From contig JAJEBR010000097.1 in the NCBI GenBank assembly GCA_022822445.1, forward strand, positions 1 to 64,000: a stretch of DNA of 64,000 nt, written 5' to 3'. This DNA is from Gemmatimonadota bacterium (lineage in GTDB: Bacteria > Gemmatimonadota > Gemmatimonadetes > Longimicrobiales > Gaopeijiaceae). Below the pieces are notes generated by a model. That model had not been told where the DNA came from. It did not search any database and saw only the letters and a list, made by a program, of their open reading frames with translations. Shown here piece by piece: positions 7,953 to 16,687 of the stretch (position 1 is its first letter; each line of letters starts with the position of its first letter). The position numbers and the translations under genes were made by a program.

Positions 7953-9635
7953 ATGGTGATCGAACATCGCGCATTCCCTGTTTGGGCGGTAGCCGCCCTC
8001 GTCCGGCGTCCGGCGGCCTGGCGGCCACGCGCGGCTTCGGCCCGGTCGTCCTCGGCTTCCATCCGGCAAACCCCGACCTCGGCCCGGTCGCCCTTTCGTC
8101 AAGTCGGCCTTACAAAATGTCAAGTCGGGTTGGCCTTTCTCCTCCTTGCCGCCCTCCTGGCGGTGGCCGCTGCCACGACCGCACCCCTCGCCGCTCAGAT
8201 TCCGCAGACTCCCGCCGGGGCCTCGGGCACAGTCGGCGCCCAGTCCCCCGAGCCCGTTCCCGGGGCCTCCATGACCGTCCACCTGATCACGGTCGGGCCG
8301 GGCGACCGCATCGAGGAGATGTGGGGGCACAACGCCGTGCTGGTGCGGGACACGGCGGCCGGAATCGAGGAGACCTACAACTACGGGATCTTCGACTCGG
8401 CCGATCCGGGCTTCCTGGCGGACTTCTACTGGGGACGGGGCGACTACATGGTGGCCCCGATGGATCTGGAGCGCATGCTCGCGGGTTACCGCCGAGCGGG
8501 TAGGCGGGTGTGGGCGCAGGAACTCGTGCTCGAGCCGGCCGCCAGGGTGCGGCTCCTCGGGCTCCTGCGCACGGCGGTCCTGCCGCAGAACATGTTCTAC
8601 CGGTACAACTACTACCTCAACAACTGCTCGACCAGGGTGCGGGACATCCTCGACGTCATTCTGGACGGGCAGTTGCGCGCGGCGACGGAAGGCAGCCGGG
8701 ACGGCGACGCCGCGGCGGGCCCCACCGCGACCTGGCGCCATGACACCCGCCGCCTGGCTGGTGAGGATCCGCTCGTCTACCTGGGGATACAGCTGCTGAT
8801 GGGACCCCGCGGCGACGAGCCCACCACGGGCTGGGACGACATGTGGATTCCCATGAAGCTTCGGGACACCGCGGGGGCGCTGCTCGTGACGCAGAGCGAC
8901 GGGAGCCGGGTGCCGCTGGTGCGCTCCGAGGAGCTGTGGGAGGACGCCGGGAGGGATTACGCGGACGCCGTCCCTCCCCGTCTGGATGTCGTGTTCCTGC
9001 TGTCGGGACTGCTCGCCGGGGTGATTCTGTCGCTGCTCGCCTACGGGGCCCGGGCGAGAGGAGGAGCCGCGCGGGCCGGACTGATCGCCTTCGCCTGCGG
9101 CTGGGGGCTCTTCTGCCTGGTCGTCAGCGGGCTGATCGTGGCGTTGCACTGGACCGCGCACACCTTCACCTACTGGAACCAGAACTTCCTGCTGTTCAGC
9201 CCGCTCGGCGCGCTGGTCGCGGCGAGTCTGATCCGCACCGCGGTCAAGGGGACGACCAGCGTTTGGGGACGGAGGTTCACGCTGTTCTCGATGGGGCTCG
9301 CGCTGGCCGCGCTGTTGCTGCACCTCATTCCGCCGATGGCTCAGGGGAACCGGGAGATGCTCGCTTTCGTGCTGCCGCTGAACCTGGGCTTCTGCTGGGT
9401 GATGCGTGGGCGTCCACCGGGCGGACGACGCGCTGGTCTACAGCTGATTTCGCAGCGCTGCTGCCAGTGCCCGAAAAGCCTTGCCCCGGTGGCTGCGCGC
9501 GTCCTTCTCGACCGGCGTCAGTTCGGCGTAGCTGCGGTCCAGTTCGGGGTCGAAGAAGAGTGGATCGTACCCGAAGCCGCCGGTTCCCCGGGCGGTAGCG
9601 AGGATCCGGCCCGGGGACTCGCCGCGGAAGGATGA
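7953..9635 (+). CDS. DUF4105 domain membrane protein
   Basis: The core shows the DUF4105 features: MTVHLITVGPGDRIEEMWGH, ETYNYGIFD, a DFYWGRGDYMV stretch, and YRYNYYLNNCSTRVRDILD with the conserved NNC(S/T)T(R) segment of a papain-like fold. Several membrane helices lie near the C-terminus. It is probably an inner-membrane or periplasmic protein; the family's function is unknown. A hydrophobic leader (LAFLLLAALLAVAAA) ends in an Ala-rich cleavage site. The true start is uncertain: ATG 7953 is used here, but a recurrent promoter motif at 8098-8126 suggests a start near TTG 8130. The reading frame runs 198 bases into the opposite-strand rdgB. A stop in another frame at 9445 would give a natural end, so a frameshift near 9400-9440 is possible. 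Confidence 0.7.
   Translation: MVIEHRAFPVWAVAALVRRPAAWRPRAASARSSSASIRQTPTSARSPFRQVGLTKCQVGLAFLLLAALLAVAAATTAPLAAQIPQTPAGASGTVGAQSPEPVPGASMTVHLITVGPGDRIEEMWGHNAVLVRDTAAGIEETYNYGIFDSADPGFLADFYWGRGDYMVAPMDLERMLAGYRRAGRRVWAQELVLEPAARVRLLGLLRTAVLPQNMFYRYNYYLNNCSTRVRDILDVILDGQLRAATEGSRDGDAAAGPTATWRHDTRRLAGEDPLVYLGIQLLMGPRGDEPTTGWDDMWIPMKLRDTAGALLVTQSDGSRVPLVRSEELWEDAGRDYADAVPPRLDVVFLLSGLLAGVILSLLAYGARARGGAARAGLIAFACGWGLFCLVVSGLIVALHWTAHTFTYWNQNFLLFSPLGALVAASLIRTAVKGTTSVWGRRFTLFSMGLALAALLLHLIPPMAQGNREMLAFVLPLNLGFCWVMRGRPPGGRRAGLQLISQRCCQCPKSLAPVAARVLLDRRQFGVAAVQFGVEEEWIVPEAAGSPGGSEDPARGLAAEG
8098..8126 (+). promoter_or_regulatory. Recurrent 29-bp motif, copy D (before DUF4105)
   Basis: GTCAAGTCGGCCTTAC followed by AAAATGTCAAGTC. 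It holds two GTCAAG half-sites 21 bp apart and a central CTTAC, the same architecture as copies at 10774, 37378 and 57491. It lies just before the hydrophobic leader of the DUF4105 protein. It is the most divergent copy (A-to-C at the third base of both half-sites). Confidence 0.5.
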
Positions 9636-10067
9636 GACGGCGCCGGTCGCCGGGTCCAACAGGCAGGCCACGCAGACGTAGCGGGCGTCACGCGCCGATG
9701 GCGGCAGTCCGTCCAGACATTCCACCAGGTAGCGGTTGTTGGCGTCGTCCCGGGCGAGTCCGGGATGTCGGCCGGGGGGCGCGAAGCGTTTGGTTCGGAC
9801 TCCGGGCCTGCCGTCGAGCGCATCCACCTCCAGCCCGGAGTCGTCGGACACGGTGACCAGGCCCGAGAGGCCCGCGAAATAGCGCGCCTTGGACGCGGCG
9901 TTCTCCTCGAAGGTGTCGAAGGGCTCCAGCCCCTCCTCCGCTTCCGTCCAGGGGATGCCCGCGTCGTCGAGCGTGATGATGGCGCAGCCCTCCAGCCCCT
10001 CCCCCCCCAGCACCCGCCGCACCTCGCGCGCCTTGTGCGTACTGCGCGTGGCGAGAAGCAGCTTCAC
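9438..10067 (-). CDS. rdgB: Non-canonical purine NTP pyrophosphatase (RdgB/HAM1)
   Basis: This 209-residue protein hydrolyses ITP, dITP and XTP to monophosphates in the cytoplasm and so keeps deaminated purines out of nucleic acids. The N-terminal LLATRSTHKAREVRRVL motif, FEENAASKARYFAGLSG, the catalytic VSDDSGLEVDALDGRPGV and GFGYDPLF are all present. Start GTG 10067 overlaps the stop of the upstream heptose gene as GTGA, so the two are translationally coupled. The length is normal. It converges on the DUF4105 gene. Confidence 0.95.
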   Translation of the reverse strand: MKLLLATRSTHKAREVRRVLGGEGLEGCAIITLDDAGIPWTEAEEGLEPFDTFEENAASKARYFAGLSGLVTVSDDSGLEVDALDGRPGVRTKRFAPPGRHPGLARDDANNRYLVECLDGLPPSARDARYVCVACLLDPATGAVSSFRGESPGRILATARGTGGFGYDPLFFDPELDRSYAELTPVEKDARSHRGKAFRALAAALRNQL

Positions 10068-10669
10068 GGCCCCGTCCCCCGCGCGGAGCGGCCCCCACCC
10101 GCGTCCGGCGAGTCCCCCCCATCCCCCCGCCCGGCGCGGCCACCATCCGGCGCGGCCCGCCCCCCACCCCGCCTCGCCCCACCCCCCATCCCCTCCACCA
10201 GCCGGCTCGTCGAATGGCCCGGCAACAGCGGCACGATCACCACCTCGCCCCCACTCGCCCGCACCGTCCCGGCCCCCACCACCTCCTCCTCGCTGTAGTC
10301 CCCCCCCTTGACCAGCACGTCGGGCTGCAGCGCGGCCACCAGCTCGCGCGGCGTGTCCTCGTCGAACACCGTCACCAGGTCCACGCACTCCAGCGCCGCC
10401 ACCACCTCGGCCCGGCTCCGCTCCCCGACCAGCGGACGCCCCGGCCCCTTCCCGAGCCGCCTTGCCGACGCGTCGCTGTTGACCGCCACCAGCAGCACAT
10501 CGCCCAGCTCGCGCGCCCGGCGGAGGCAGTGCACGTGCCCGGGGTGCATCAGGTCGAAGACCCCGTTCGTGAAGACCAGCCGGAAGGAACGTGCGGGTCC
10601 CGCGCGCCGCACCGCTTCGGTCCGGGAAAGGACCTTGTCGGCCGGATCGCGCGGGCCGGCAGCCACCAC
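10064..10669 (-). CDS. rfaE2: D-glycero-beta-D-manno-heptose 1-phosphate adenylyltransferase
   Basis: This cytidylyltransferase-fold enzyme activates heptose-1-phosphate to ADP-heptose for the LPS inner core. The motifs FTNGVFDLMHPGHVHCLRRA (HxGH), VAVNSDASARRLGKGPGRP, ERSRAEVVAAL and VLVKGGDYSEEEVVGA are seen. It corresponds to the stand-alone C-terminal half of HldE; no sugar kinase domain is attached. After the usual end (LLPGHSTSRLVEGM) a ~40-residue Gly/Arg-rich tail of low complexity follows (GGARRGGGRAAPDGGRAG). Start GTG 10669 is the only reasonable one. The recurrent 29-bp motif lies about 105 bases upstream. Confidence 0.9.
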   Translation of the reverse strand: MVAAGPRDPADKVLSRTEAVRRAGPARSFRLVFTNGVFDLMHPGHVHCLRRARELGDVLLVAVNSDASARRLGKGPGRPLVGERSRAEVVAALECVDLVTVFDEDTPRELVAALQPDVLVKGGDYSEEEVVGAGTVRASGGEVVIVPLLPGHSTSRLVEGMGGGARRGGGRAAPDGGRAGRGDGGDSPDAGGGRSARGTGP

Positions 10670-10773
10670 GTCTAGTGTCCCGTCCCGGGAATCCGCCGGC
10701 TATTCGAGCACCCGCGCATTCGGGCCGGGCCGCCCCGCGCGCCACGGCGCTCACGCCCTTGAACTGTCAAGAG

Positions 10774-10802
10774 AACATTACACAATGTCATGTCGTCTTT
10801 AC
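10774..10802 (-). promoter_or_regulatory. Recurrent 29-bp motif, copy C (before rfaE2)
   Basis: Read on the minus strand it is GTAAAGACGACATGAC followed by ATTGTGTAATGTT. It matches copy A (before argH) at 22 of 29 positions, including GTAAAGAC at the start and TGTAATGTT at the end. The two GTAA half-sites are 21 bp apart. It has the same orientation as the downstream gene. Confidence 0.6.
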
Positions 10803-10864
10803 TTCTCACGATCCATGAAGCGCCGCATCGCGCTCCCCGCGACCCGCCACGATCATCCGCGCCC

Positions 10865-12574
10865 TCAGAGGAACTGGAAGAACAGGAACGCCGTCAGCAG
10901 GATCGACACCCACAGCACCATGCTCCCCGCCGGCCAGCTGCGCGCCAGCACCCCGCGCGGCCCGTGCGACCGGAAGGCCCCGCGCATCGCGCGCCCCACG
11001 CCCCCGAGCACCACGCCGCGCACCGCTGCGTCCGCCGCTCCCACCGTCCGCCCCACGAACCGCGTCACGCGTACCGCCGCGCGCCGGTAGACCCAGTCCG
11101 CGTCCAGGTTCACCGACGGGATCTCGGCCGGGTAGATCTTCCAGAGGTGGAAGGCCGCCACCGCCGCGATCGCGAAGCAGAGTAGCTGCAGCTGGGTGAG
11201 GATGTGCGTGTAGTCGTAGGCGCTGTAGTCCACCTCGCCGCCGGGGAGCAGGTCGTAGAGCAGGTTCGGCCAGATCCCGATCGCGAGGCAGCACAGGGCC
11301 CCGATCCCCATCGCCACCAGCATGTTCACCGGCGGCTCGCGGGTGCGGATCCCCGAGTCGTGCGCGAAGAAGGCGAAGTAGGGGATCTTGATCCCGGCGT
11401 GCTCCACCACCCCCGCCGACGCGAAGAGCATCACCGGCCAGATCCAGTAGTGGTGCTCGTACAGCAGTGCCGACATGATCATGCTCTTCGACACGAAGGC
11501 GTTGAAGAACGGCACCGCGGAGATGGAGAGCGCGCCGATGATGCACAGCGTCGCGGTGATCGGCATCGTCTTGTAGAGCCCGCCCAGCTCCGATGCCTTC
11601 GTCTTGCCCGTCATGTGCATGACCGCGCCCATGGACATGAAGAGGAGGCCCTTGAAAAGCACGTCGTTGAAGGCGTGGGCAACGGCGCCCTGCAGGGCCA
11701 GCTCGGTCCCGACCCCGATCCCGCAGACCATGAAGCCGATCTGGTTGATCATCGAGTAGCCGAGGGTGCGCCTCAGGTCGTTCTCGATGACGGCGTAGAA
11801 GATCGGGAAGCAGGCCATGACGGCGCCGACGTAGATGAGGATGTCCACGTCGGCGTAGCCGCGCGCGAGGGCGTACACGGCCACCTTCGTCGTGAACGCG
11901 CTCAGGAAGACGGTGCCGGTGGGCGTCGACTCGGGATAGGCGTCGATGAGCCAGCTGTGGAGCAGCGGGAACGCGGCCTTGATGCCGATGGCGATGAAGA
12001 CCAGCCACCCGGCGAGGCTCCCCAGCCCCATCGGGCCGAATGCGAGGCTGCCCGTGCCCGACCAGTGCACCATGGCGCCGGCCAGCAGCGTGACCCCCGA
12101 CACGACGTGGACCAGGAGGTAGCGCATCCCCGAGCGCGTCGCGAGCCGGGTGCCCCGCGCCCAGATCAGGAAGACGGAGCTGACCGCGAGCAGCTCCCAG
12201 AAGACGAAGAGCGTGATGAAGTCGCCGGCGAAGACGGCGCCGAGCGCGCTCCCCGCGTAGACGAGCGCCGCCGTGTGCTGCACGGTCGCGTTCTCGCGCC
12301 TGCCGAGGTGCAGCGAGTAGATGATCGAGATGAAGGCGCCGAGGTGGAAGAGATACCCGAAGAGCAGGCTGAGGGAATCGGCGCGCACGGGCGTCAGGGT
12401 GAGGCCGAGCAGCCGGTACTGGACCTCGTAGCCCTCCTGGATGCCCCAGACGTTCAGCGCCCCGAGGACGGGGACGAGGACCAGGAAGGCCATCCGCACC
12501 TTGGGGACACCCCGCAGGAATGGAACGAGGAGCGCGCCCAGGAAGAAGATCAGGAACGGAGGGATGCTACTCAT
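10865..12574 (-). CDS. Antiporter-like membrane subunit, NuoL/MrpA-D family (third copy)
   Basis: This 569-residue polytopic protein has the complex I antiporter-like fold. It has about 14 helices, with FVFWELLAVSSVFLIW on TM5 (the Glu of the proton path), GIKAAFPLLHSWLIDAYP with its Lys/His, and NDLRRTLGYSMINQIGFM. It probably conducts H+ or Na+ in the Mrp complex. The C-terminal ~80 residues are basic and end in a single hydrophobic helix, longer than usual for MrpD. It is the last gene of the ten-gene operon, and its start overlaps the previous stop by 8 bases. Three antiporter-like proteins in one locus is more than the two (A and D) of classical Mrp. Confidence 0.85.
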   Translation of the reverse strand: MSSIPPFLIFFLGALLVPFLRGVPKVRMAFLVLVPVLGALNVWGIQEGYEVQYRLLGLTLTPVRADSLSLLFGYLFHLGAFISIIYSLHLGRRENATVQHTAALVYAGSALGAVFAGDFITLFVFWELLAVSSVFLIWARGTRLATRSGMRYLLVHVVSGVTLLAGAMVHWSGTGSLAFGPMGLGSLAGWLVFIAIGIKAAFPLLHSWLIDAYPESTPTGTVFLSAFTTKVAVYALARGYADVDILIYVGAVMACFPIFYAVIENDLRRTLGYSMINQIGFMVCGIGVGTELALQGAVAHAFNDVLFKGLLFMSMGAVMHMTGKTKASELGGLYKTMPITATLCIIGALSISAVPFFNAFVSKSMIMSALLYEHHYWIWPVMLFASAGVVEHAGIKIPYFAFFAHDSGIRTREPPVNMLVAMGIGALCCLAIGIWPNLLYDLLPGGEVDYSAYDYTHILTQLQLLCFAIAAVAAFHLWKIYPAEIPSVNLDADWVYRRAAVRVTRFVGRTVGAADAAVRGVVLGGVGRAMRGAFRSHGPRGVLARSWPAGSMVLWVSILLTAFLFFQFL

Positions 12575-12815
12575 CTTCGTAGTAGTCCTCCGAGCGCATG
12601 ACGAGCCGCCTCAGCACCTTGGCGATGAGGATCAGCAGCGCGATCCCGACGAAGCCGAAGACGGGGTAGAGGATCGGCCACCCCTCCAGCGGGTGGTGCA
12701 CCTCCCGCTCCTTGAAGAAGTCCATACCCAGGACGACCGCGCAGAGCAGAAAGAACCCGATCAGGATCCGTCCCGCCCAGGGGGAAGGCACGCTGTTGGG
12801 CTTGTGCTCGCTCAT
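12567..12815 (-). CDS. Small two-helix membrane protein of the Mrp locus
   Basis: This 82-residue protein has two predicted helices: ILIGFFLLCAVVLGMDFF at about 17-34 and ILYPVFGFVGIALLILIAKV at about 48-67. A charged C-terminus follows (RSEDYYEDE). I know no firm family name, but similar short proteins sit between antiporter-like subunit genes in split Mrp loci. It overlaps its upstream neighbour by ATGA and its downstream neighbour by 8 bases, so it is produced with them. A structural or assembly role is likely (inference from position). Confidence 0.75.
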   Translation of the reverse strand: MSEHKPNSVPSPWAGRILIGFFLLCAVVLGMDFFKEREVHHPLEGWPILYPVFGFVGIALLILIAKVLRRLVMRSEDYYEDE

Positions 12816-14404
12816 GGTCCGGTCACCATCGTCATCAGCCTGTAGAACGGCTCGGGGTAGACGAAGAGCGCGATACAGGCCGCGGCGGTGACCGTGATCG
12901 CGGCCACGGACCAGCGGGGCGCGCCGTGGTGGGCGTGGGCGTCCTGGTGGGTGCCGTGGTGTGCGTGGGCCGGATCATGGGCGTCGTGGCTTCCGCCTCG
13001 GTCGGCATGGCCGGGCGCGCTGCCATCCGCGTGGGCGCGGGCCTCCCCGGACGCGCCGCCGTCGCCGTGGGCGCCGTGGGCGCCTTCCCCCTCCTTCCCG
13101 AAGAACCCCCTGATGGGAATCTCCAGCAGATACGCCAGCGAGAGCAGCGAACTCAGCATCAGCACCGCCACCAGTCCGATCTGGCCGGCTTCCACCGATC
13201 CCACCCCCAGGAACCACTTGCTCCACGCCCCGCCCGTCGGGGGCAGCCCCACGATCGACAGCGTGCCGATCAGGAAGGCGGCGAAGGTCACCGGCATCCG
13301 GCGGCCCAGCCCGTTCAGCTGGCTCACCTCCGACTTGTGCGCGGCCACCATGATCGCGCCGGCGCAGAAGAAGAGGGTGATCTTGCCGAAGGCGTGCATC
13401 GCGATGTGCATGCCGCTCCCGATCACGCCCAGGCCGTTCGCCAGCATCGCCCCCAGCACGACGTAGGACAGCTGGCTTACCGTAGAGTAGGCGAGCCGCG
13501 CCTTGAGGTTGTCCTTGGTGAAGGCCACCAGCGAGCCGAGGATGATCGTGGCCGCGGCCGCCCACATCAGCCACACCGAGGCCCCCGTCTCGGCGACGAA
13601 GTCGAAGCCGAAGATGTACACCGTCACCTTCAGCACCGAGAAGACCCCCGCCTTCACGACCGCGACCGCGTGGAGCAGCGCGCTCACCGGGGTGGGCGCC
13701 ACCATCGCCGCCGGGAGCCAGCGGTGGAAGGGCATCACGGCGGCCTTGCCGATCCCGAAGACGAAGAGCGCGAGCAGGATCGGGACCAGCCCCGCGCCCA
13801 CATTGCCGCGCAGAATCCCCCCGGGCTCGAAGTCCACGGTGCCCGCGACGGCGTACACCCAGATGATCCCAAGGAGCTGGAAGACGACGGAGGTCGAAAA
13901 CAGGATGCCCAGGTACACGCGCCCCGCGCGCTTGGCCGCATCGGTTCCCGCGTGGGTGACCAGCGGGAAGGTGGCGAGCGAGAGCACCTCGTAGAAGGCG
14001 AAGAGGGTGAAGAGGTTGCCGGCGAAGGCCACGCCCATGACGGACGCGATCGCGAATGCGAAGAAGAGGTAGAAGCGGGTCTGGTTCTTTTCGTGGTGCC
14101 CGCGCATGTAGCCGATCGAATACGCCGTGGTCACGATCCACAGGAAGGACGCGATCAGCGCGAAGAGGACGCCGAGCGGCTCCGCTTCCAGCGCGATCCG
14201 GATCCCCGGCAGCGGCTCGGCGAGCGTGACTTCGGGACGGGCCCCGCCGCTCACCGCCCGGTAGATGCGCAGCACGATGGCGAAGAGCACCCCCGCAGTG
14301 ACCAGGCTGGCCGCCTCCCGCGCGTTGGGGTTCTTGCGCAGCAGCGCGATGAACACGGCCCCGGCGACGGGCACTGCCAGCGCGAGGAGGAGGAGCGTGG
14401 TCAT
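12812..14404 (-). CDS. Antiporter-like membrane subunit with a His-rich loop (second copy)
   Basis: This 530-residue NuoL/M-like protein shows the core FAFYEVLSLATFPLVTHAG, GKAAVMPFHRWLPAAMVAP, HAVAVVKAGVFSVLK and NLKARLAYSTVSQLSYV, including the conserved Glu, Lys and His of the ion path. A ~65-residue insertion between the last two helices is extremely rich in His, Asp, Gly and Ala (for example DAHDPAHAHHGTHQDAHAHH). It is unlike its paralogues and could bind metal or protons at the membrane surface. ATGA overlaps join it to genes on both sides. Confidence 0.85.
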   Translation of the reverse strand: MTTLLLLALAVPVAGAVFIALLRKNPNAREAASLVTAGVLFAIVLRIYRAVSGGARPEVTLAEPLPGIRIALEAEPLGVLFALIASFLWIVTTAYSIGYMRGHHEKNQTRFYLFFAFAIASVMGVAFAGNLFTLFAFYEVLSLATFPLVTHAGTDAAKRAGRVYLGILFSTSVVFQLLGIIWVYAVAGTVDFEPGGILRGNVGAGLVPILLALFVFGIGKAAVMPFHRWLPAAMVAPTPVSALLHAVAVVKAGVFSVLKVTVYIFGFDFVAETGASVWLMWAAAATIILGSLVAFTKDNLKARLAYSTVSQLSYVVLGAMLANGLGVIGSGMHIAMHAFGKITLFFCAGAIMVAAHKSEVSQLNGLGRRMPVTFAAFLIGTLSIVGLPPTGGAWSKWFLGVGSVEAGQIGLVAVLMLSSLLSLAYLLEIPIRGFFGKEGEGAHGAHGDGGASGEARAHADGSAPGHADRGGSHDAHDPAHAHHGTHQDAHAHHGAPRWSVAAITVTAAACIALFVYPEPFYRLMTMVTGP

Positions 14405-15879
14405 GGCGAGATCCCCGCCATCAGCGTCTCGGCCGCCTGCCGCGCGATCTGCACGGTGCGCCCCGCGTCGATGCCGAAGTACAGGTTGAGGGCTACCAGC
14501 GCCCAGGTGGGCCCGAGCAGCGTCCAGGGCGCCTCGCGGGTCTGCTCGTCACCCGGGAAGTCGCGGAAGTACGCGGCCTCCACCACGCGCCAGATGTACA
14601 CCAGCGCCAGCAGCGAGGTCAGCAGCACCAGGATCGCGACCGGCCACCAGCCGCGCTCGAGTGCCCCCAGGATCAGGTACCACTTGCTCACGAAGCCCAC
14701 CGTCAGCGGCACGCCCACCAGGCTCAGTCCGCCCACCACGAAGGCCGCCATCGTCCAGGGCATCCGCCGCCCCAGCCCCGCCATCGCGTTGATGTGCACC
14801 GACCCGATCCGGTACATCACGCACCCCATCGCCATGAAGAGCGCGCCCTTCATCAGCGCGTGGTTGAAGAGGTGCAGCAGCGTGGCGGTGAGCCCGGTCA
14901 CGGTCGCGAAGGACAGCCCCAGGATCATGTACCCGATCTGCGCGACCGACGAGTAGGCCAGCAGCCGCTTCACGTTCACCTGGAAGATCGCCACCAGCGA
15001 CATGCTCGCGATCGCGACCAGCGCCAGCGGCAGCAGCACCCGGTCCAGCGCCATCACGTCGAAGGAGAACGGCGCGCCGAAGATGGTCAGGAAGAAGCGC
15101 AGCAGCATGTACACCGCGACCTTGGTGGCGGTCGACGCCATGAAGGCCGTGACCGCGGACGGGGCATACGTGTACGCGTTCGGCAGCCAGAGGTGCAGCG
15201 GGAAGAGCGCCAGCTTGAGGCAGAACCCGACGGTGAGGAAGCCGTAGGCCACCTTCACGGTGCGGGAGTCCCACACCTCGGGGAGCAGCTGCGCCAGGTC
15301 CGCCATGTTGAGCGTCCCGGTCATCACGTAGAGCAGGCCGATGCCGATGACGATGAAGGTGGCCCCGACCGATCCCATGATCAGGTAGCGGAAGGCCGAC
15401 GTGAGCGCACGGCGGGCCTGGCCCAGCGCGATGAGCGCATACGCCGAGAGCGACGAGATCTCCAGGAATACGAAGACGTTGAACATGTCCCCCGTGATCG
15501 TGATCCCGAGCAGCCCGGAGAGGCACAGAAGGTAGGCGGCGTAGAAGAGGGGGATGCGCCCGGCCTCTACCTCCCGCTCGATGCTGGCCATCGCGTAGGG
15601 CGACACGATCGCCCCTATCCCTGATACGATCACCAGCACCCAGGCATTCACGACGTCCACCCGGTATTCGATCCCGATCGGGGGTGCCCAGTCGCCGATG
15701 GCGTAGGACAGCACTCCCTCCCGCATCACCTGGTCGAGGAGCGCCAGCGCGATCGCCAGCGCGGCCCAGCTCGCCAGCACGGCCAGTCCCCAGGCCACCC
15801 GCCCGCGCTTGAGGAACAGACAGAACGGCGCCGCCAGGAGCGGGACCACCACCTGGAGGATCGGGAGGTGCGCGGACAT
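14401..15879 (-). CDS. mnhD: Na+/H+ antiporter subunit D (MnhD/MrpD)
   Basis: This 492-residue protein fits MrpD best among the three paralogues in length and motif content: FVFLEISSLSAYALIALG, LKLALFPLHLWLPNAYTYAP, STATKVAVYMLLRF, VKRLLAYSSVAQIGYMILG. About 14 helices are expected. It forms the antiporter core with the A-type subunits, exchanging cytoplasmic Na+ for external H+. It starts at ATG 15879, sharing one base (TAATG) with the mnhC stop, and overlaps the next gene by ATGA. Confidence 0.9.
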   Translation of the reverse strand: MSAHLPILQVVVPLLAAPFCLFLKRGRVAWGLAVLASWAALAIALALLDQVMREGVLSYAIGDWAPPIGIEYRVDVVNAWVLVIVSGIGAIVSPYAMASIEREVEAGRIPLFYAAYLLCLSGLLGITITGDMFNVFVFLEISSLSAYALIALGQARRALTSAFRYLIMGSVGATFIVIGIGLLYVMTGTLNMADLAQLLPEVWDSRTVKVAYGFLTVGFCLKLALFPLHLWLPNAYTYAPSAVTAFMASTATKVAVYMLLRFFLTIFGAPFSFDVMALDRVLLPLALVAIASMSLVAIFQVNVKRLLAYSSVAQIGYMILGLSFATVTGLTATLLHLFNHALMKGALFMAMGCVMYRIGSVHINAMAGLGRRMPWTMAAFVVGGLSLVGVPLTVGFVSKWYLILGALERGWWPVAILVLLTSLLALVYIWRVVEAAYFRDFPGDEQTREAPWTLLGPTWALVALNLYFGIDAGRTVQIARQAAETLMAGISP

Positions 15880-16265
15880 TACTCGGCAGCCTCGGTCCGG
15901 GCCTCGATGGCGTTGATCTCGTCCTCCTCGATGGTCCCGTACGCCTCCTTGATGCGGACGGCCAGCGCCAGCCCCACCGAGGTCGTGGCGATCCCGACCA
16001 CGATCGCGGTCAGGATCAGCACGTGCGGCAGCGGGTTCGAGTAGAGGACATCCCCTTCGCCGTAGGGGTAGACCAGGATCGGCGGCGTCGCCCCGCTCAC
16101 CTTCCCCATGCTGATGTACAACATGAAGACGGAGGTCTGAAATACATTCAGGCCAACGATTTTCTTGATCAGATTGCCGCGCGAAATCAGGATGTAGAAC
16201 CCGACCATCATCAGGAAGATGACGATCCAGTAGTTGTAGTGCGACACCAGCAGGTCGAAGCTCAT
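15879..16265 (-). CDS. mnhC: Na+/H+ antiporter subunit C (MnhC, NuoK-like)
   Basis: This 128-residue protein has three NuoK-like helices: YWIVIFLMMVGFYILISRGN, then LIKKIVGLNVFQTSVFMLYI and PLPHVLILTAIVVGIATTSV. The last carries the PLPHALILTAIVVG signature typical of MrpC. The C-terminus is acidic (TIEEDEINAIEARTEAAE). Start ATG 16265 overlaps the mnhB stop as ATGA. It forms part of the membrane arm between the B and D subunits. Confidence 0.92.
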   Translation of the reverse strand: MSFDLLVSHYNYWIVIFLMMVGFYILISRGNLIKKIVGLNVFQTSVFMLYISMGKVSGATPPILVYPYGEGDVLYSNPLPHVLILTAIVVGIATTSVGLALAVRIKEAYGTIEEDEINAIEARTEAAE

Positions 16266-16687
16266 TGCGTCCTCCCGCGGCGTCCGGCGAAGAGGTAGAA
16301 CACCGTCACCATCACCCCGAAGACGGTCACGAGCACGCCCAGTTCGACCCCCAGGATCCCGTAGTGCTGGCCATGCCTGGGGTCGTGGGCCAGCGCGTTG
16401 TAGCCCAGGTAGTTGTGGCCGAGGACCATCGTCACCACGCCGACCCCGGCGAAGATGATCACGCCCAGCGCCGCGCACGCCCGCACAAACCGCGGAGTGA
16501 CCACCTTCTGCACGGCGTCCAGCCCGTACACCAGCGCGAGCAGCGCGATCGCCGCGGCGAGGATCACCCCCGCCTGGAAGCCGCCGCCGGGGCTGTAGTC
16601 GCCGTGGAAGTGCACGTATAGCCCGAAGGTGATGATGAACGGGGCCAGAACCTTGGCGCCGACGCGCACGATGACCTCTTCCCTCAT
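16262..16687 (-). CDS. mnhB: Na+/H+ antiporter subunit B (MnhB domain)
   Basis: This 141-residue MnhB-type protein has four helices and the signature FGLYVHFHGDYSPGGGFQAG followed by VILAAAIALLALVYG. In classical Mrp this domain is either the separate MrpB or the end of MrpA; here it stands alone. Start ATG 16687 overlaps the upstream stop as ATGA, and its stop overlaps mnhC the same way. Confidence 0.92.
   Translation of the reverse strand: MREEVIVRVGAKVLAPFIITFGLYVHFHGDYSPGGGFQAGVILAAAIALLALVYGLDAVQKVVTPRFVRACAALGVIIFAGVGVVTMVLGHNYLGYNALAHDPRHGQHYGILGVELGVLVTVFGVMVTVFYLFAGRRGRTQ

Noticed and set aside
12926-14956. A 676-codon + strand frame over the Mrp genes
   Set aside because: It lies antisense to two well-conserved antiporter-like subunits; it is rich in Arg, His and Glu with no domains.
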